Made by a program: the position numbers and the translations under genes. This document shows, one piece after another, positions 8,430 through 17,579 of a DNA stretch of 64,000 bases; within the stretch, counting starts at the first letter, position 1, and each line of letters starts with the position of its first letter. Origin of the DNA: PALSA-693 sp963780345 (GTDB taxonomy: Bacteria > Actinomycetota > Acidimicrobiia > Acidimicrobiales > Palsa-688). The notes beneath the pieces are model-generated. The model saw only the letters and a list, made by a program, of their open reading frames with translations, was not told the DNA's origin and did not search any database. The DNA is taken from assembly GCA_963780345.1 (NCBI GenBank), contig CAWABU010000011.1, positions 372,001 to 436,000 on the forward strand. Direction: 5' to 3'.

Positions 8430-10756
8430 GCCAACCGGCCGCGACCACCGGCCCGGTCGGTGAGCCCGGCCCGGTCGGTGAGCCCGGCCCGGCCGACGAG
8501 CCCAGGCCCGCTCGAGTGAGCCCGACGCCGCCGACGAGCAGAGCCGTCGGTGAGCCAGACGCCGTCGACGAGCCAGACGCCGTCGACGAGTCAGACCCCG
8601 TCGACGAGCCATACGCCGTCGACGAGCCAGACCCGCTCGACGAAATGGATCCGGGCGCCGACGTCGATCCCTCTTCCGCCTACCTGCTGGCCCGGCTCAG
8701 GATCGTCGAGACCCGGGTGCGCGTCCTGGTTGCCCATCGCCGGCGCGACGACCCGGCCCCCGAGGACCCGTTCCGGGGCCTGTACCTCTCCGACGAGCAG
8801 GTGGACCGGTTGCTGGCCGGAGGTGGCGACCCGATGGCGACCGAGCGACCCGGCGCCGCCGACCTGGCCATTCTCGAGGAAGCCGCCGACCGCATCGAGG
8901 CGGCCGGAACGCCCATCCGCCTACGCCGCCTGGCGGCGCAAGCCGGGCTCGACGAGCTGGATGTCGATCTCCTGCTGGTGGCTCTGGCGCCCGACCTGGA
9001 CAGCCGTTTCGAGCGCCTGTACGGCTATCTCAACGATGACGTCACCCGGCGGCGGGCCACGGTCGGCCTGAGCCTCGAGCTGTGCGGGGCATCCTCCTGG
9101 TCCGCCGGGGCCAGGAGCCGGTTCTCGCCTGACGCGCCGCTGATCGCGGCCGGTCTGGTGCTCGTGGACGAGACCGACCGCCCCTTCCTGTCCCGCTCGC
9201 TGCGCGTGCCGGACCGGGTGGCCGGCCACCTGCTCGGCGACGACGCGGCCGACCCGGCCCTGACCGCGCTGATTCACGCGCCGGCCATGGCGCCGAGCGA
9301 CGCGGTTTCGGCGGCGCTGGGCCCGGTCCTGGCCGGCGGTGTCGATCTGGTCTATCTGCGGGAGCGACCAGGGACCTCGGCTCCGGCCATCGCTGCCGCC
9401 GCCCTCGAGGCCGCCGGACTGCCCTCGCTCGTTGTGGATCTCGATCATCTCAGTCCCTCCGAGGACCCCGACGCGGTAGCGAGGACCGTCGGACGCGAGG
9501 CCCTTCTCAGCGGCGCCGGGCTGGTGGCCGGACCGGTCGAGGCCCTCTTCAACCGGGAGATCGGGTCCAACCGGGAGACTGGGCCCAGTCGGGCATGGGG
9601 TTCGATGCGGGCCTTCGCCGGGCTGCCCGGTCCGGTTTTGCTCTATGGGCGAGCGGCCTGGGAGCCGGCGTGGAGCAAGGTGGTGCCGCTGGTGGTGGAC
9701 ACCCGGCCCGGCTCGTCCCGGCAGCGGCGGACCGACTGGCAAATCAGCCTGGGCGCCGACGCACCGGCGGAAATCGGAGAGGCCGATGTCACCGCCCAGT
9801 TTCTGCTATCCGGCGAGCAGGTGAGGCGAGCCGTGCAGGCCGCCCGGCTGCAGGCCCGTTTGGCGGGCGATGAGGTGAGCGTCGAGCACCTCCGGGCCGG
9901 GGCCCGGGCGCAGAACGGCGCCGGCCTGGAACGGCTGGCTCGCCGCATTCAGCCGTCGGTCGGATGGGGGGACCTGGTGCTGGCCCCGGCCACCGCCGAC
10001 GCCCTTCATGAGCTGTCCGTGCGGGCCCGGCGCCGGGATCTGGTCCTCGATGACTGGGGTATGCGGCCCGGGGGCGGTCGCGGCCGGGGGATCATGGTGC
10101 TGTTCGCCGGCGACTCGGGGACGGGCAAGACCATGTCGGCTGAGGTCCTGGCCGGTGATCTCGGCCTCGATCTGTACACCGTCAACCTGGCCACCGTGGT
10201 CGACAAGTACGTGGGTGAGACCGAGAAGAACCTGGAACGAATCTTCACCGAGGCCGACGGCGTCAACGCGGTGCTGCTCTTCGACGAAGCTGACGCCCTT
10301 TTCGGCAAGCGGTCGGAAGTGCGTGACGCCAATGACCGGTACGCCAACATTGAGGTGGCCTACCTGCTGCAACGGATGGAAACCTTCGACGGCCTCGCCG
10401 TGCTGGCCACAAATCTCCGGGCCAATGTGGACGAGGCGTTTGCCCGCCGCCTCGATATGGTCGTCGATTTTCCGTCGCCGGATATTCCTTTGCGGCACGC
10501 CCTCTGGGATCGATGCCTGTCCGCCGGAGTGCCGCGCGCCGCGGATCTCGACCTCGACTTTTGTGCCCAGGCTTTTGAGCTGTCGGGGGGCAATATTCGC
10601 AGCATTGCCATCACCGCGGCCTATCTGGCCGCCGACGAGGGGCGGCCGGTCGGCATGGCCGACATCATCCGCGGCGTCCATCGCGAGTATCGCAAGCTGG
10701 GCCGGATGGTGGTGGCCTCGGAGTTCGGTCCGTACTTTCATTTGACGGGGATCTGA
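8426..10756 (+). CDS. eCIS AAA+ ATPase (Pvc15-like)
   Basis: 776 aa. C-terminal AAA+ domain: Walker A GDSGTGKT at about 562-569, Walker B LLFDEADALFGKR near 617, sensor 1 VLATNLRANVD near 660 and arginine-finger region AFARRLDMVVDFP. The middle is the helical region usual for the large eCIS ATPase. The N-terminus (residues 11-76) is a hexapeptide repeat rich in V(D/G)EPDx, and a second small repeat NREIGS/NRETGP occurs near residue 378. Pvc15/Afp15-like ATPases are encoded with every eCIS and are thought to act in particle assembly or cargo loading. GTG start overlaps the stop of the DUF4255 gene. It is not ClpV: single AAA domain and no Clp N-domain. Confidence 0.9.
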   Translation: MSQPAATTGPVGEPGPVGEPGPADEPRPARVSPTPPTSRAVGEPDAVDEPDAVDESDPVDEPYAVDEPDPLDEMDPGADVDPSSAYLLARLRIVETRVRVLVAHRRRDDPAPEDPFRGLYLSDEQVDRLLAGGGDPMATERPGAADLAILEEAADRIEAAGTPIRLRRLAAQAGLDELDVDLLLVALAPDLDSRFERLYGYLNDDVTRRRATVGLSLELCGASSWSAGARSRFSPDAPLIAAGLVLVDETDRPFLSRSLRVPDRVAGHLLGDDAADPALTALIHAPAMAPSDAVSAALGPVLAGGVDLVYLRERPGTSAPAIAAAALEAAGLPSLVVDLDHLSPSEDPDAVARTVGREALLSGAGLVAGPVEALFNREIGSNRETGPSRAWGSMRAFAGLPGPVLLYGRAAWEPAWSKVVPLVVDTRPGSSRQRRTDWQISLGADAPAEIGEADVTAQFLLSGEQVRRAVQAARLQARLAGDEVSVEHLRAGARAQNGAGLERLARRIQPSVGWGDLVLAPATADALHELSVRARRRDLVLDDWGMRPGGGRGRGIMVLFAGDSGTGKTMSAEVLAGDLGLDLYTVNLATVVDKYVGETEKNLERIFTEADGVNAVLLFDEADALFGKRSEVRDANDRYANIEVAYLLQRMETFDGLAVLATNLRANVDEAFARRLDMVVDFPSPDIPLRHALWDRCLSAGVPRAADLDLDFCAQAFELSGGNIRSIAITAAYLAADEGRPVGMADIIRGVHREYRKLGRMVVASEFGPYFHLTGI
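8456..8653 (+). repeat. 18-bp tandem repeats coding VGEPGP / VDEPDA hexapeptides
   Basis: Three units at 8456-8509 (VGEPGP, VGEPGP, ADEPRP) and six at 8546-8653 (VGEPDA, VDEPDA, VDESDP, VDEPYA, VDEPDP, LDEMDP) in the acidic N-terminal extension of the ATPase. Confidence 0.85.
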
Positions 10757-10899
10757 GTCGGGGACCTGCCGGTCAAAGCGGGCTTCACCGATTTGCCCGA
10801 AAGCGCAACGGATGCTTCCCTCAGGCTCGCCCTCCTGACCCTTCCTCGCGATAGCGGAACGCGGCATGGTGCTCTTGTTCCGTCCCGAGGAGGATGTTC

Positions 10900-12447
10900 A
10901 TGCCGACCTACCTGTCGCCAGGTGTGTACGTCGAGGAAATGGAAGCCGGTGCCCGGCCGATCGAAGGCGTGGGTACGGCCGTGGCTGCCTTCGTCGGCTT
11001 GGCCAGCGCCGGCCCGTTCAACACGCCGACCCTGGTCACTAACTGGACCCAGTTCACGGGAACCTTCGGTGACTTCATCGCAGGCTCCTATCTGCATCAC
11101 GCGGTATACGGGTACTTCCAGAACGGTGGGGGCGCCTGCTACGTCGTTCGCATCGGCGGCAACGGTGCGGCTTCCCCTGCCGCCCGGGCCGAGCTGATGG
11201 CGGCGAGCGGTGATGGCGGCGGAGCTTCAGCCACCGTGGGCGCCTTCCGGGTACAGGCCCTGGCCGAGGGGGCCGAAGGCAACGACATTTCCGTCGAGGT
11301 CGGCGACAGCGGTACCGAGGGCGCCACGGACGACAACTTCAAGCTGGTCGTCAAGAAGGGGTCCAACGTCGAGGAAACCTTCGACAACCTGTCGACGAAG
11401 CGCGGACGGCAGAACGTCGTCACCGTCGTCAACAATCAATCGAAACTGATCCGCATCGAGGAGCTCGGGATCGCGGCCGAGCGGGTCAGCCGCGGCGCGG
11501 TCAGCCTGGCCGGTGGCGGTGCGCCGGCGCCGGCGCACCTCGCCCCCGACGATTATGTCGGCGACACCGCCGACCGGACCGGATTCGGCGGGCTGGAGGC
11601 GGTCGACGAGATCACCATGGTCTGCGTGCCCGATCTGATGTCGGCCTACCAGAACGGGATGCTCGATCAGGAAGGCGTGCAGGCCGTGCAACTGGCCATG
11701 ATCGCCCACTGTGAGCTGATGGGCGACCGCGTTGCCATTCTCGACCCCCCTCCCGGACTCAGCGCCCAGCAGATCAAGGAGTGGCGGGTCGACAAGGTCG
11801 GCTACGACTCCAAGTACGCGTCCCTGTACTGGCCCTGGGTCAAGGTCTTCGATCCGGCCAGCGGTACCAATGTCTTCGTCCCGCCTAGCGGGCACATGGC
11901 CGGCATCTGGGGCCGCAACGACGACACCCGGGGTGTGCACAAGGCGCCGGCCAACGAGGTGGTGCGGGGCGCCATCAACCTCGAGATCAACATCACCAAA
12001 AACGAGCACGACCTGCTCAACCCGGTGGGGATCAACTGCATTCGGGCCTTTCCGGGCCGCGGTATCCGGGTGTGGGGCGCTCGCACCCTGTCCTCGGACG
12101 CGGCGTGGCGCTACCTCAACGTTCGCCGGCTCTTCAACTACCTCGAGGAGTCGATTCTCAACGGGACCGACTGGGTGGTCTTCGAACCCAACGACTATGC
12201 CCTGTGGTCGAAGATCCGCCGGACCATCTCCGGATTCCTCGTCAACGAATGGCGCAAGGGCGCCCTTTTCGGGCTGACGCCGGCCGAGGCCTTCTTTGTC
12301 AAATGCGACGGCGAGACCAACCCCTCGGAGGGCATCGACGCCGGCCAGGTGGTCTGCGAGATCGGTGTCGCCCCGGTCAAGCCGGCGGAGTTCGTGATCT
12401 TCCGGCTGTCGCAGTTCTCCGGCGGATCTGCCCTCGTCAACGAGTAG
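10900..12447 (+). CDS. Contractile tail sheath protein
   Basis: 515 aa. N-terminal TYLSPGVYVEEMEAGARPIEGV and AAFVGLASAGPFNTP are diagnostic of phage and eCIS sheaths, as are the C-terminal core segments RGIRVWGARTLSSDAAWRYLNVRRL, in the domain that builds the contractile outer tube. A single sheath gene is present, where PVC/Afp encode three. ATG 10900 is preferred over the in-frame ATG 10894 because GAGGAGG at 10887-10893 leaves the proper 6-nt spacing only for 10900. It opens the structural run (sheath, tube, assembly protein). A gap of 143 bp follows the ATPase, so a separate promoter is possible. Confidence 0.95.
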   Translation: MPTYLSPGVYVEEMEAGARPIEGVGTAVAAFVGLASAGPFNTPTLVTNWTQFTGTFGDFIAGSYLHHAVYGYFQNGGGACYVVRIGGNGAASPAARAELMAASGDGGGASATVGAFRVQALAEGAEGNDISVEVGDSGTEGATDDNFKLVVKKGSNVEETFDNLSTKRGRQNVVTVVNNQSKLIRIEELGIAAERVSRGAVSLAGGGAPAPAHLAPDDYVGDTADRTGFGGLEAVDEITMVCVPDLMSAYQNGMLDQEGVQAVQLAMIAHCELMGDRVAILDPPPGLSAQQIKEWRVDKVGYDSKYASLYWPWVKVFDPASGTNVFVPPSGHMAGIWGRNDDTRGVHKAPANEVVRGAINLEINITKNEHDLLNPVGINCIRAFPGRGIRVWGARTLSSDAAWRYLNVRRLFNYLEESILNGTDWVVFEPNDYALWSKIRRTISGFLVNEWRKGALFGLTPAEAFFVKCDGETNPSEGIDAGQVVCEIGVAPVKPAEFVIFRLSQFSGGSALVNE

Positions 12448-12482
12448 CTCTCCACCCCGTTCTGAGGAGGTAAAGGAACAAA

Positions 12483-12935
12483 ATGGCAGGTTTTTCAGAC
12501 TACGACTCCGCCGGTACCCACAAGTTCGGGTTCACGCTGGACGGGATCGAGAGCAGGACCATCAAACAGGTCGAAGGCCTGGAGCTCAAGCTGGACAAGG
12601 TGGAGACCAAGTCCAACACCATCGACGGGAAGGCCGTGCACAAGGCGTGGGCGGGCAACCGCGTCTACCTCGGCGAGCTGACCGTCACCAGGGTTATGAC
12701 CGACGATCCGAGCTGGGACATCTGGTTCAACACCGCCGTCAAGGATGTGAAGGCGGCCCGCAAGAACGGTGTCATCACCATCTACAACCAGGAATTCCTG
12801 CCGACCCGGGAGTACACGTTCAAGAATGCGTGGCCCGTTTCGCTCAAGGTCACCGGTATGAATGCCAGTACCGCGGCGCCGATCGAGGAAACCGTCCGCT
12901 TCGTGTACGAGGAAATTGAGTCCACTCAGCCATGA
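12483..12935 (+). CDS. Inner tube protein (gp19/Hcp-like)
   Basis: 150 aa T4 gp19-family tube protein: FGFTLDGIESRTIKQVEGL, then DKVETKSNTIDGK and the C-terminal NAWPVSLKVTGMNAS. Hexameric rings of such proteins stack to form the inner tube that carries cargo and is driven out by sheath contraction. A strong GAGGAGG site lies 12 nt before ATG 12483, consistent with high expression. Located 35 bp downstream of the sheath gene, presumably in one transcript. Confidence 0.93.
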   Translation: MAGFSDYDSAGTHKFGFTLDGIESRTIKQVEGLELKLDKVETKSNTIDGKAVHKAWAGNRVYLGELTVTRVMTDDPSWDIWFNTAVKDVKAARKNGVITIYNQEFLPTREYTFKNAWPVSLKVTGMNASTAAPIEETVRFVYEEIESTQP

Positions 12936-12976
12936 GCCCGGGCCGGACCCCTCTCGGCAAATCTGCACCCGCATAG

Positions 12977-13462
12977 ATGCGCCGAGGCGCACCACTCCCT
13001 CAGGGGGACTCCGAGGAAGCGGACGCCGAGGCCGGGCCGACAGCGGTTCTCCAGCCGGCTCCGGTTGCGGCGGCTCGGCCCGAGCCGCTGCGCACGGTGT
13101 TCGAGTTCGAGCTGCCTCGTGGCTATCTCGATCCCGCCGGCGTGATCCACAAGACCGGCGCCATGCGGCTGGCGACGGCGCGCGACGAGCTGCTGCCGAT
13201 GCACGACGACCGGGTCAGGAGCAACCCCGCCTACCTCACGGTCGTTCTCCTCTCCCGGGTCATCACTCGGCTTGGCACTCTCGAGGACGACGAGGTGCGA
13301 GCTTCAGTCGTCGAGAACCTCTTCGCATCGGACCTGGCCTTCCTGCAGGATCTTTACCGGCGCATCAACACCGAGGGCCATACCCGGGCGGCCGTCAGGT
13401 GCCCCGCCTGCGGCGAGACGTTTGCGGTCGATCTGGCCGGTGGTGGCCAGGGGCAGCGATGA
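12977..13462 (+). CDS. Phage tail assembly-type protein with zinc-finger-like CPAC motif
   Basis: 161 aa. A Pro/Ala-rich N-terminus is followed by a domain beginning FEFELPRGYLDPAGVIHKTGAMR, a signature of the small tail assembly proteins found after the tube gene in actinobacterial and cyanobacterial eCIS loci. The C-terminus carries VRCPACGETFAVDL, a Cys pair that may bind a metal. The start ATG 12977 has a poor Shine-Dalgarno. Its stop overlaps the ATG of the DUF6760 gene (ATGA). Role inferred from family and position: chaperone or initiator in tube assembly. Confidence 0.75.
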   Translation: MRRGAPLPQGDSEEADAEAGPTAVLQPAPVAAARPEPLRTVFEFELPRGYLDPAGVIHKTGAMRLATARDELLPMHDDRVRSNPAYLTVVLLSRVITRLGTLEDDEVRASVVENLFASDLAFLQDLYRRINTEGHTRAAVRCPACGETFAVDLAGGGQGQR

Positions 13463-13620
13463 CCTACGACACCGACCGGTTGTACGAGGAGGTGGCGTAC
13501 GTGGCCTACCACTTTCACTGGTCGCTCGACGAGATTCTCGACCTCGAGCATCCCGTGCGTCAGCGTTTCGTAGCGGAGATCGCGAAGATCAACCGGCGGC
13601 TGTCCGAAGAGAGCGAGTGA
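13459..13620 (+). CDS. DUF6760 small eCIS protein
   Basis: 53 aa: YEEVAYVAYHFHWSLDEIL, DLEHPVRQRFVAEIAKIN. This tiny protein family occurs in eCIS loci between the tail assembly gene and the DUF4157 gene; its biochemical role is unknown. The start ATG overlaps the preceding stop (ATGA), indicating coupled translation. The two proteins plausibly act together. Confidence 0.85.
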   Translation: MTYDTDRLYEEVAYVAYHFHWSLDEILDLEHPVRQRFVAEIAKINRRLSEESE

Positions 13621-13627
13621 CAGAGCG

Positions 13628-16600
13628 ATGGGCCTGCTGAGCTGGCGCCGGTCCACCCGCGGCTCCGATGGTGCTCCGAAGGCGCCCGAGGCGCCCCCGT
13701 CCATCGCGCCCTCTGGGGGAGGCAGCCCGCCGGCGTCCGGAGATCGTGCGGTCATCCGGGCCGATGACCTGACGCGTGTCCCCGATTGGGCCACGCTGCC
13801 TCCAATGGCACCGATTCTGCCCGAGATGCCCTTCGTGGTGGCCCGGCGATTCGACGACTCCCTGACGTCATGGCAGCCCCCGGAGCAGTTTTTGCGACCG
13901 CTCGGGCATTCGGTCTCGCCCACCGCTCCAGCAGGAGTGGTCGACGGAATCATGGTGCTCACGCCCGGGTCGGAGGCCGAGCCGGCAACCGGTCCTGAGG
14001 GCGGGGCCGAGGCGGACGTTTCCACTCCGGTCGCCGGGACCGGAGCTCCCGCCTCCGGCGAGCAGCCCCTCATCCTCGCCACCCCGCTCGTCACACCTTC
14101 GGGCGCGGCCGGCGAGCGACGCGTCATGTCCTCGCGAAGCCTCCCCGGGCCGTGGGATCAGCAGGTGTCGGGCTTCGACGTCTCGACGCCCGAGGCACCG
14201 GCGCTCCCCGTGGCCGCCCGGCCGCCGCCATCGCCGGCTGGCCCGCCGGTGCAGCGGGAATCTGCCGACGGCACCCCGGCGTCCGCCGTCACCGCCGGGT
14301 CGCCGCCGGTGATCGATCCGTCCCGACCCGACGACGACATCGTGACCGCCGAAGCTCCGGCCGAACTGGCTCCACCGGGTCCGGTCGGGAGCGGACGGGA
14401 ATCCGGGTCCTCCGAGGAACGGCCGGCGTCCCCGGGCCCTCAACCGGCCGCCGGGCCCGCCGTGGTCGATCTGGTCGGCTCGGCACCGCTCGGGTCGGGC
14501 TCCCCGCTTCTCGTCCCTTCCCGCCCGCCGCCGGCGCCGCCGAGCCGGCTGATCCACGCCGCCACGCCGCCTGACCTGCCGCTCGCCCGCCTGCCGAGCC
14601 TGGCGCTTCCTGCCGCCGGGCGCGGCGGGCGCGACGTCGTCCTTCGCACCATGGCCTCGGAGTCCGCTCTCCCGGAGTTCGGCCCGCCCGGATCAGACCC
14701 CGCGTCGCCAGCCGGACCGGTCCTCCCATCGGGCCCGGGCGCGGCGCTGGCGCCGGGGGGATCTGCTGCGCCGACGTCGCCGCCGTCTCTGCAGCGGCTG
14801 GCCGCCGGCGAGCCAGCAGCGGCGGAACCTTTGCCCGTCGCCCCGCTCGTCGGCGCCACCCCGCCGATGACGCCGGAAGCGCCGCCGGTGATCACGCCCG
14901 CGCCTGGCGGCCCCTCACCTGCCGGCTCCCTGGCTGCCGGCACCGGGCCGGCGAGCAGCGGTGCCGCCGTCACCGACGACCTGCCGCTGGCCCAGCCGCA
15001 GCGCCTTGAAGCCCCTTCGGTCGAGCGGACCGTGCCCGGTGGCGCCGAGACGCTCCAGTCCGCCGCAGTGCCCGTCCAGCCGGAGGCCGCAAGGGAATCT
15101 GAGGGCAGTGCGGCCTCCCTCGGTGGGGCTGAGCCGATATCGCCAGCCGGAACATCAGAGCCGGCGGGTGCGGCCCGTCCGCCGCTCCCGGATGCTCCGG
15201 TTTTGGGCCAAACGGCCCCCCTCGCCCGTGAGTCGATGCCACCCCTCGCCGGGCCGGACGCCATCGAGGCCCGCACCCCCGCCGGGCCCGCCACCGGGCC
15301 GGAGGCCCTGAAGCAGCCGCTGGTCATCTCCCGGTCGCCCGCCGCTCCTCGCTCCGGGCTGGGCGAGCCGCTCTCGGAGCTACCCCCGACCGCGATGTCG
15401 TGGGACATCACCACCATGAGCCGGGCCGATCAGGTGCGGGCGTCGCGAGCCCTGATCCAGCAGCGGATGGGCTCCAGCGCCCGAAGCGGCCGACCGATCC
15501 CGCCGCCTCCGTCTCCGTTGCCACCGGGCCTGGACCCGAGCCGCGAGTCGCCACGCCCGCCGGTACCCGACACTGTTTTCGCGGGTATGCCGCTGCCCCA
15601 GGTATCCCTGGCGCCGCTCGGCCCGACCCTCTCCGGGGTCAGCCCTGCCGACCTCCCGCCGGTCGGAGCCGAGCAGGCGCCCGTGCTGGCGCTCAACCCC
15701 CTGGTCGGCGGTGGGGCGGCCGGGGCCGAGCCGGCCCCCGCCGCCGGCCCGTCCCCTTCTGCCAACAGGGACGAAGGGCAGCCGGTCCGCCGGCTGATCG
15801 GCCAGCAGCACGGCCTCGACCTGACCGCAGTGCCCGTCGACCGGACGCGGTCGGGCGCATCCGACGCCCAGCGGCTGCAGGCCCGGGCCTTCACGTCCGA
15901 CCGGGGTGTGATCATTCCTCCCGCTGCCGGCAGCCTGGACAGCGGCCGCGGCCAATCGCTGTTGGCGCACGAGTTGACCCACGTGGCCCAGCGAATCCGG
16001 CTGGGCCCGAACCTGCCGGAGGAGTTCACGCCGGCCGGCCGGGTGCTGGAAGGAGAAGCTCTGGCCGCCGAAATGGCTGTCAGCGGCCGGACCCTCCCGC
16101 CGGCTTCGTACCCGGGCCGCGGGGCCCCGGACCTGCGGGTGCCGCTCCAGCCGTCGGGACTGCCGGGTCGTACCCTGCCGGCCGGAACGTGGGCCGATGT
16201 TGGGGCCGGCCGGGAAGCGGGCGCAGGCCTGCCGCTGGCCGCGCCGGCGCCGGGCGGCCCAGATCTGGAGGCCCTGGCGGTTTCCATTCTCGACAAGATG
16301 TCCGCCCTGAGCCCCCAGGCTCCCGCCGCGCCCACCGTCTTCACGCCCCAGCAGCCCCAATCCATGGGCCCATCCTGGTCTGCTCCCATCCCACCCCCCG
16401 CCCCGGCCCCGGTCCAGCGCGCCGAGGAGCCGGTCGTTCAGACTCTCAACCCCGGGACGGCGTCGGGGCCGGTTCCTCCGACGCCGGGGGCGGGAGCCGC
16501 GCCGTCCCCCCGGCCGAGCGACCACGATCTCAACAATCTCAGTCGGTGGCTCTACCCGTTGATCCGCTACCGGCTCAAAGGCGAGCTGCGCGAAGACCGC

Positions 16601-16642
16601 GAACGGGCCGGACTGCTCACGGACCATTACGGGAGGTGGTAA
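13628..16642 (+). CDS. Large DUF4157 (eCIS core) protein
   Basis: 1004 aa, mostly Pro/Ala/Gly-rich and probably disordered up to about residue 715. The DUF4157 module then follows (about 715-830): VRRLIGQQHGLDLTAVPVDR, ARAFTSDRGVIIPP, LLAHELTHVAQRI with an HExxH-type HELTH at about 781-785. After another Pro-rich stretch the C-terminus (about 960-1004) is a basic/helical LSRWLYPLIRYRLKGELRED segment. DUF4157 is strongly associated with eCIS loci. In this position, between DUF6760 and the second tube gene, it is a regular part of actinobacterial clusters. No separate tape-measure gene is visible, so this long protein is a candidate for that role; alternatives are a cargo or a scaffold. No toxin domain recognised. 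Confidence 0.8.
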   Translation: MGLLSWRRSTRGSDGAPKAPEAPPSIAPSGGGSPPASGDRAVIRADDLTRVPDWATLPPMAPILPEMPFVVARRFDDSLTSWQPPEQFLRPLGHSVSPTAPAGVVDGIMVLTPGSEAEPATGPEGGAEADVSTPVAGTGAPASGEQPLILATPLVTPSGAAGERRVMSSRSLPGPWDQQVSGFDVSTPEAPALPVAARPPPSPAGPPVQRESADGTPASAVTAGSPPVIDPSRPDDDIVTAEAPAELAPPGPVGSGRESGSSEERPASPGPQPAAGPAVVDLVGSAPLGSGSPLLVPSRPPPAPPSRLIHAATPPDLPLARLPSLALPAAGRGGRDVVLRTMASESALPEFGPPGSDPASPAGPVLPSGPGAALAPGGSAAPTSPPSLQRLAAGEPAAAEPLPVAPLVGATPPMTPEAPPVITPAPGGPSPAGSLAAGTGPASSGAAVTDDLPLAQPQRLEAPSVERTVPGGAETLQSAAVPVQPEAARESEGSAASLGGAEPISPAGTSEPAGAARPPLPDAPVLGQTAPLARESMPPLAGPDAIEARTPAGPATGPEALKQPLVISRSPAAPRSGLGEPLSELPPTAMSWDITTMSRADQVRASRALIQQRMGSSARSGRPIPPPPSPLPPGLDPSRESPRPPVPDTVFAGMPLPQVSLAPLGPTLSGVSPADLPPVGAEQAPVLALNPLVGGGAAGAEPAPAAGPSPSANRDEGQPVRRLIGQQHGLDLTAVPVDRTRSGASDAQRLQARAFTSDRGVIIPPAAGSLDSGRGQSLLAHELTHVAQRIRLGPNLPEEFTPAGRVLEGEALAAEMAVSGRTLPPASYPGRGAPDLRVPLQPSGLPGRTLPAGTWADVGAGREAGAGLPLAAPAPGGPDLEALAVSILDKMSALSPQAPAAPTVFTPQQPQSMGPSWSAPIPPPAPAPVQRAEEPVVQTLNPGTASGPVPPTPGAGAAPSPRPSDHDLNNLSRWLYPLIRYRLKGELREDRERAGLLTDHYGRW

Positions 16643-16645
16643 GCG

Positions 16646-17560
16646 ATGTCTGATACCGAAGGACAAGGCGGACAGGCGGAAAACGAGGGCGCGGACCCGA
16701 GTCAGCCGGTCGAATCCCAGCAGCAGGCCGACCAGCAGGTGGACAAGGCGGTCGCGTCCACGCAGTTCACGGGGGACCAGGCGGGCGAGGCCCAGGCGGA
16801 TGCCGACAAGGGGGTCGAAGCGGCGGTCGGCGCCACACAGTTCACAGGGGACCAGGCGGGCGAGGCCCAGGCGGATGCCGACAAGGGGGTCGAAGCGGCG
16901 GTCGGCGCTACGCAGTTCACGGGGAACCAGCAGGGTGAGTCCATGGAGGCGGCCCACCAGCAAGTCGCACAGGCGGTCGCGGCTACCACATGGACCGGGA
17001 ACCAGCCGGGCGAGTCTCAGGCCGCGGCCGACCAGCAGGTCGAACGGGCCGTCGCCGAGACAGACTGGACCAACGTCGGGACCCAGAAGCGCACGTGGGC
17101 GTCGGTCTCGATGCCCGCCGCGCCCATCAACCCGGGCCTTCAGGTCAACCTGAGCCCCGCCCTGAGCGTCTTCTTCTCCGTGTCACTCGATGTCATCGAT
17201 CTCGGCATGTGGAGCAAGATGACCGGCCTGGGGCTCCAAATCGAACACAAATCCCGTCCCGAAGCGGCCATGAGCTTCTTCGAGCACCACCTGCCGGGTC
17301 ACATCACCTACAACCACATCACCCTCGAGCGCCCGCTCAGCTCGGACAGCCAGCTGATCCTGGAATGGATCAGCACCTACCACATGCTGCCCATCCCCAC
17401 CGCCGGTCAGATCATCGCCCTGGACCAGACCGGCACGCCCATCCTGATGTGGGAATTGATCGGTGTATCCCCGGTCGCCTGGAAGGGCCCGACGCTGGAT
17501 GCCCACGGGCTCTCGGTCGTCACCGAACAGCTCACCCTGGCGCACATGGGATTTCTGTAA
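16646..17560 (+). CDS. Second tube protein (gp19 family) with N-terminal repeat extension
   Basis: 304 aa. Residues 1-145 are hydrophilic and carry 25-residue tandem repeats (core QFTGDQAGEAQADADKGVEA). The C-terminal about 155 residues are a gp19-family tube fold: VSLDVIDLGMWSKMTGLGL, YNHITLERPLSSDSQLILEW and MWELIGVSPVAWKGP. In Afp/PVC a minor tube protein (Pvc5-like) bridges baseplate and tube. The start ATG 16646 follows GGGAGG with suitable spacing. The repeat extension is not part of the fold and would project inside the tube or from the baseplate. Position just before the LysM baseplate gene fits a tube initiator. Confidence 0.85.
   Translation: MSDTEGQGGQAENEGADPSQPVESQQQADQQVDKAVASTQFTGDQAGEAQADADKGVEAAVGATQFTGDQAGEAQADADKGVEAAVGATQFTGNQQGESMEAAHQQVAQAVAATTWTGNQPGESQAAADQQVERAVAETDWTNVGTQKRTWASVSMPAAPINPGLQVNLSPALSVFFSVSLDVIDLGMWSKMTGLGLQIEHKSRPEAAMSFFEHHLPGHITYNHITLERPLSSDSQLILEWISTYHMLPIPTAGQIIALDQTGTPILMWELIGVSPVAWKGPTLDAHGLSVVTEQLTLAHMGFL
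16763..17062 (+). repeat. Four 75-bp tandem repeats in the second tube gene
   Basis: Units begin at 16763, 16838, 16913 and 16988. The first two are almost identical in DNA, and the third and fourth have diverged (GNQQGESMEAAHQQV, GNQPGESQAAADQQV). They encode alternating FTGxQ(A/P)GE and alanine-rich helix-like segments. Confidence 0.9.
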
Positions 17561-17579
17561 CAGCGATGGGAGAAATGTT

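Noticed and set aside
15380..16963. Long minus-strand frame across the DUF4157 and tube genes
   Set aside because: Arg/Gly-rich antisense of well supported genes; no domain and no ribosome-binding site.
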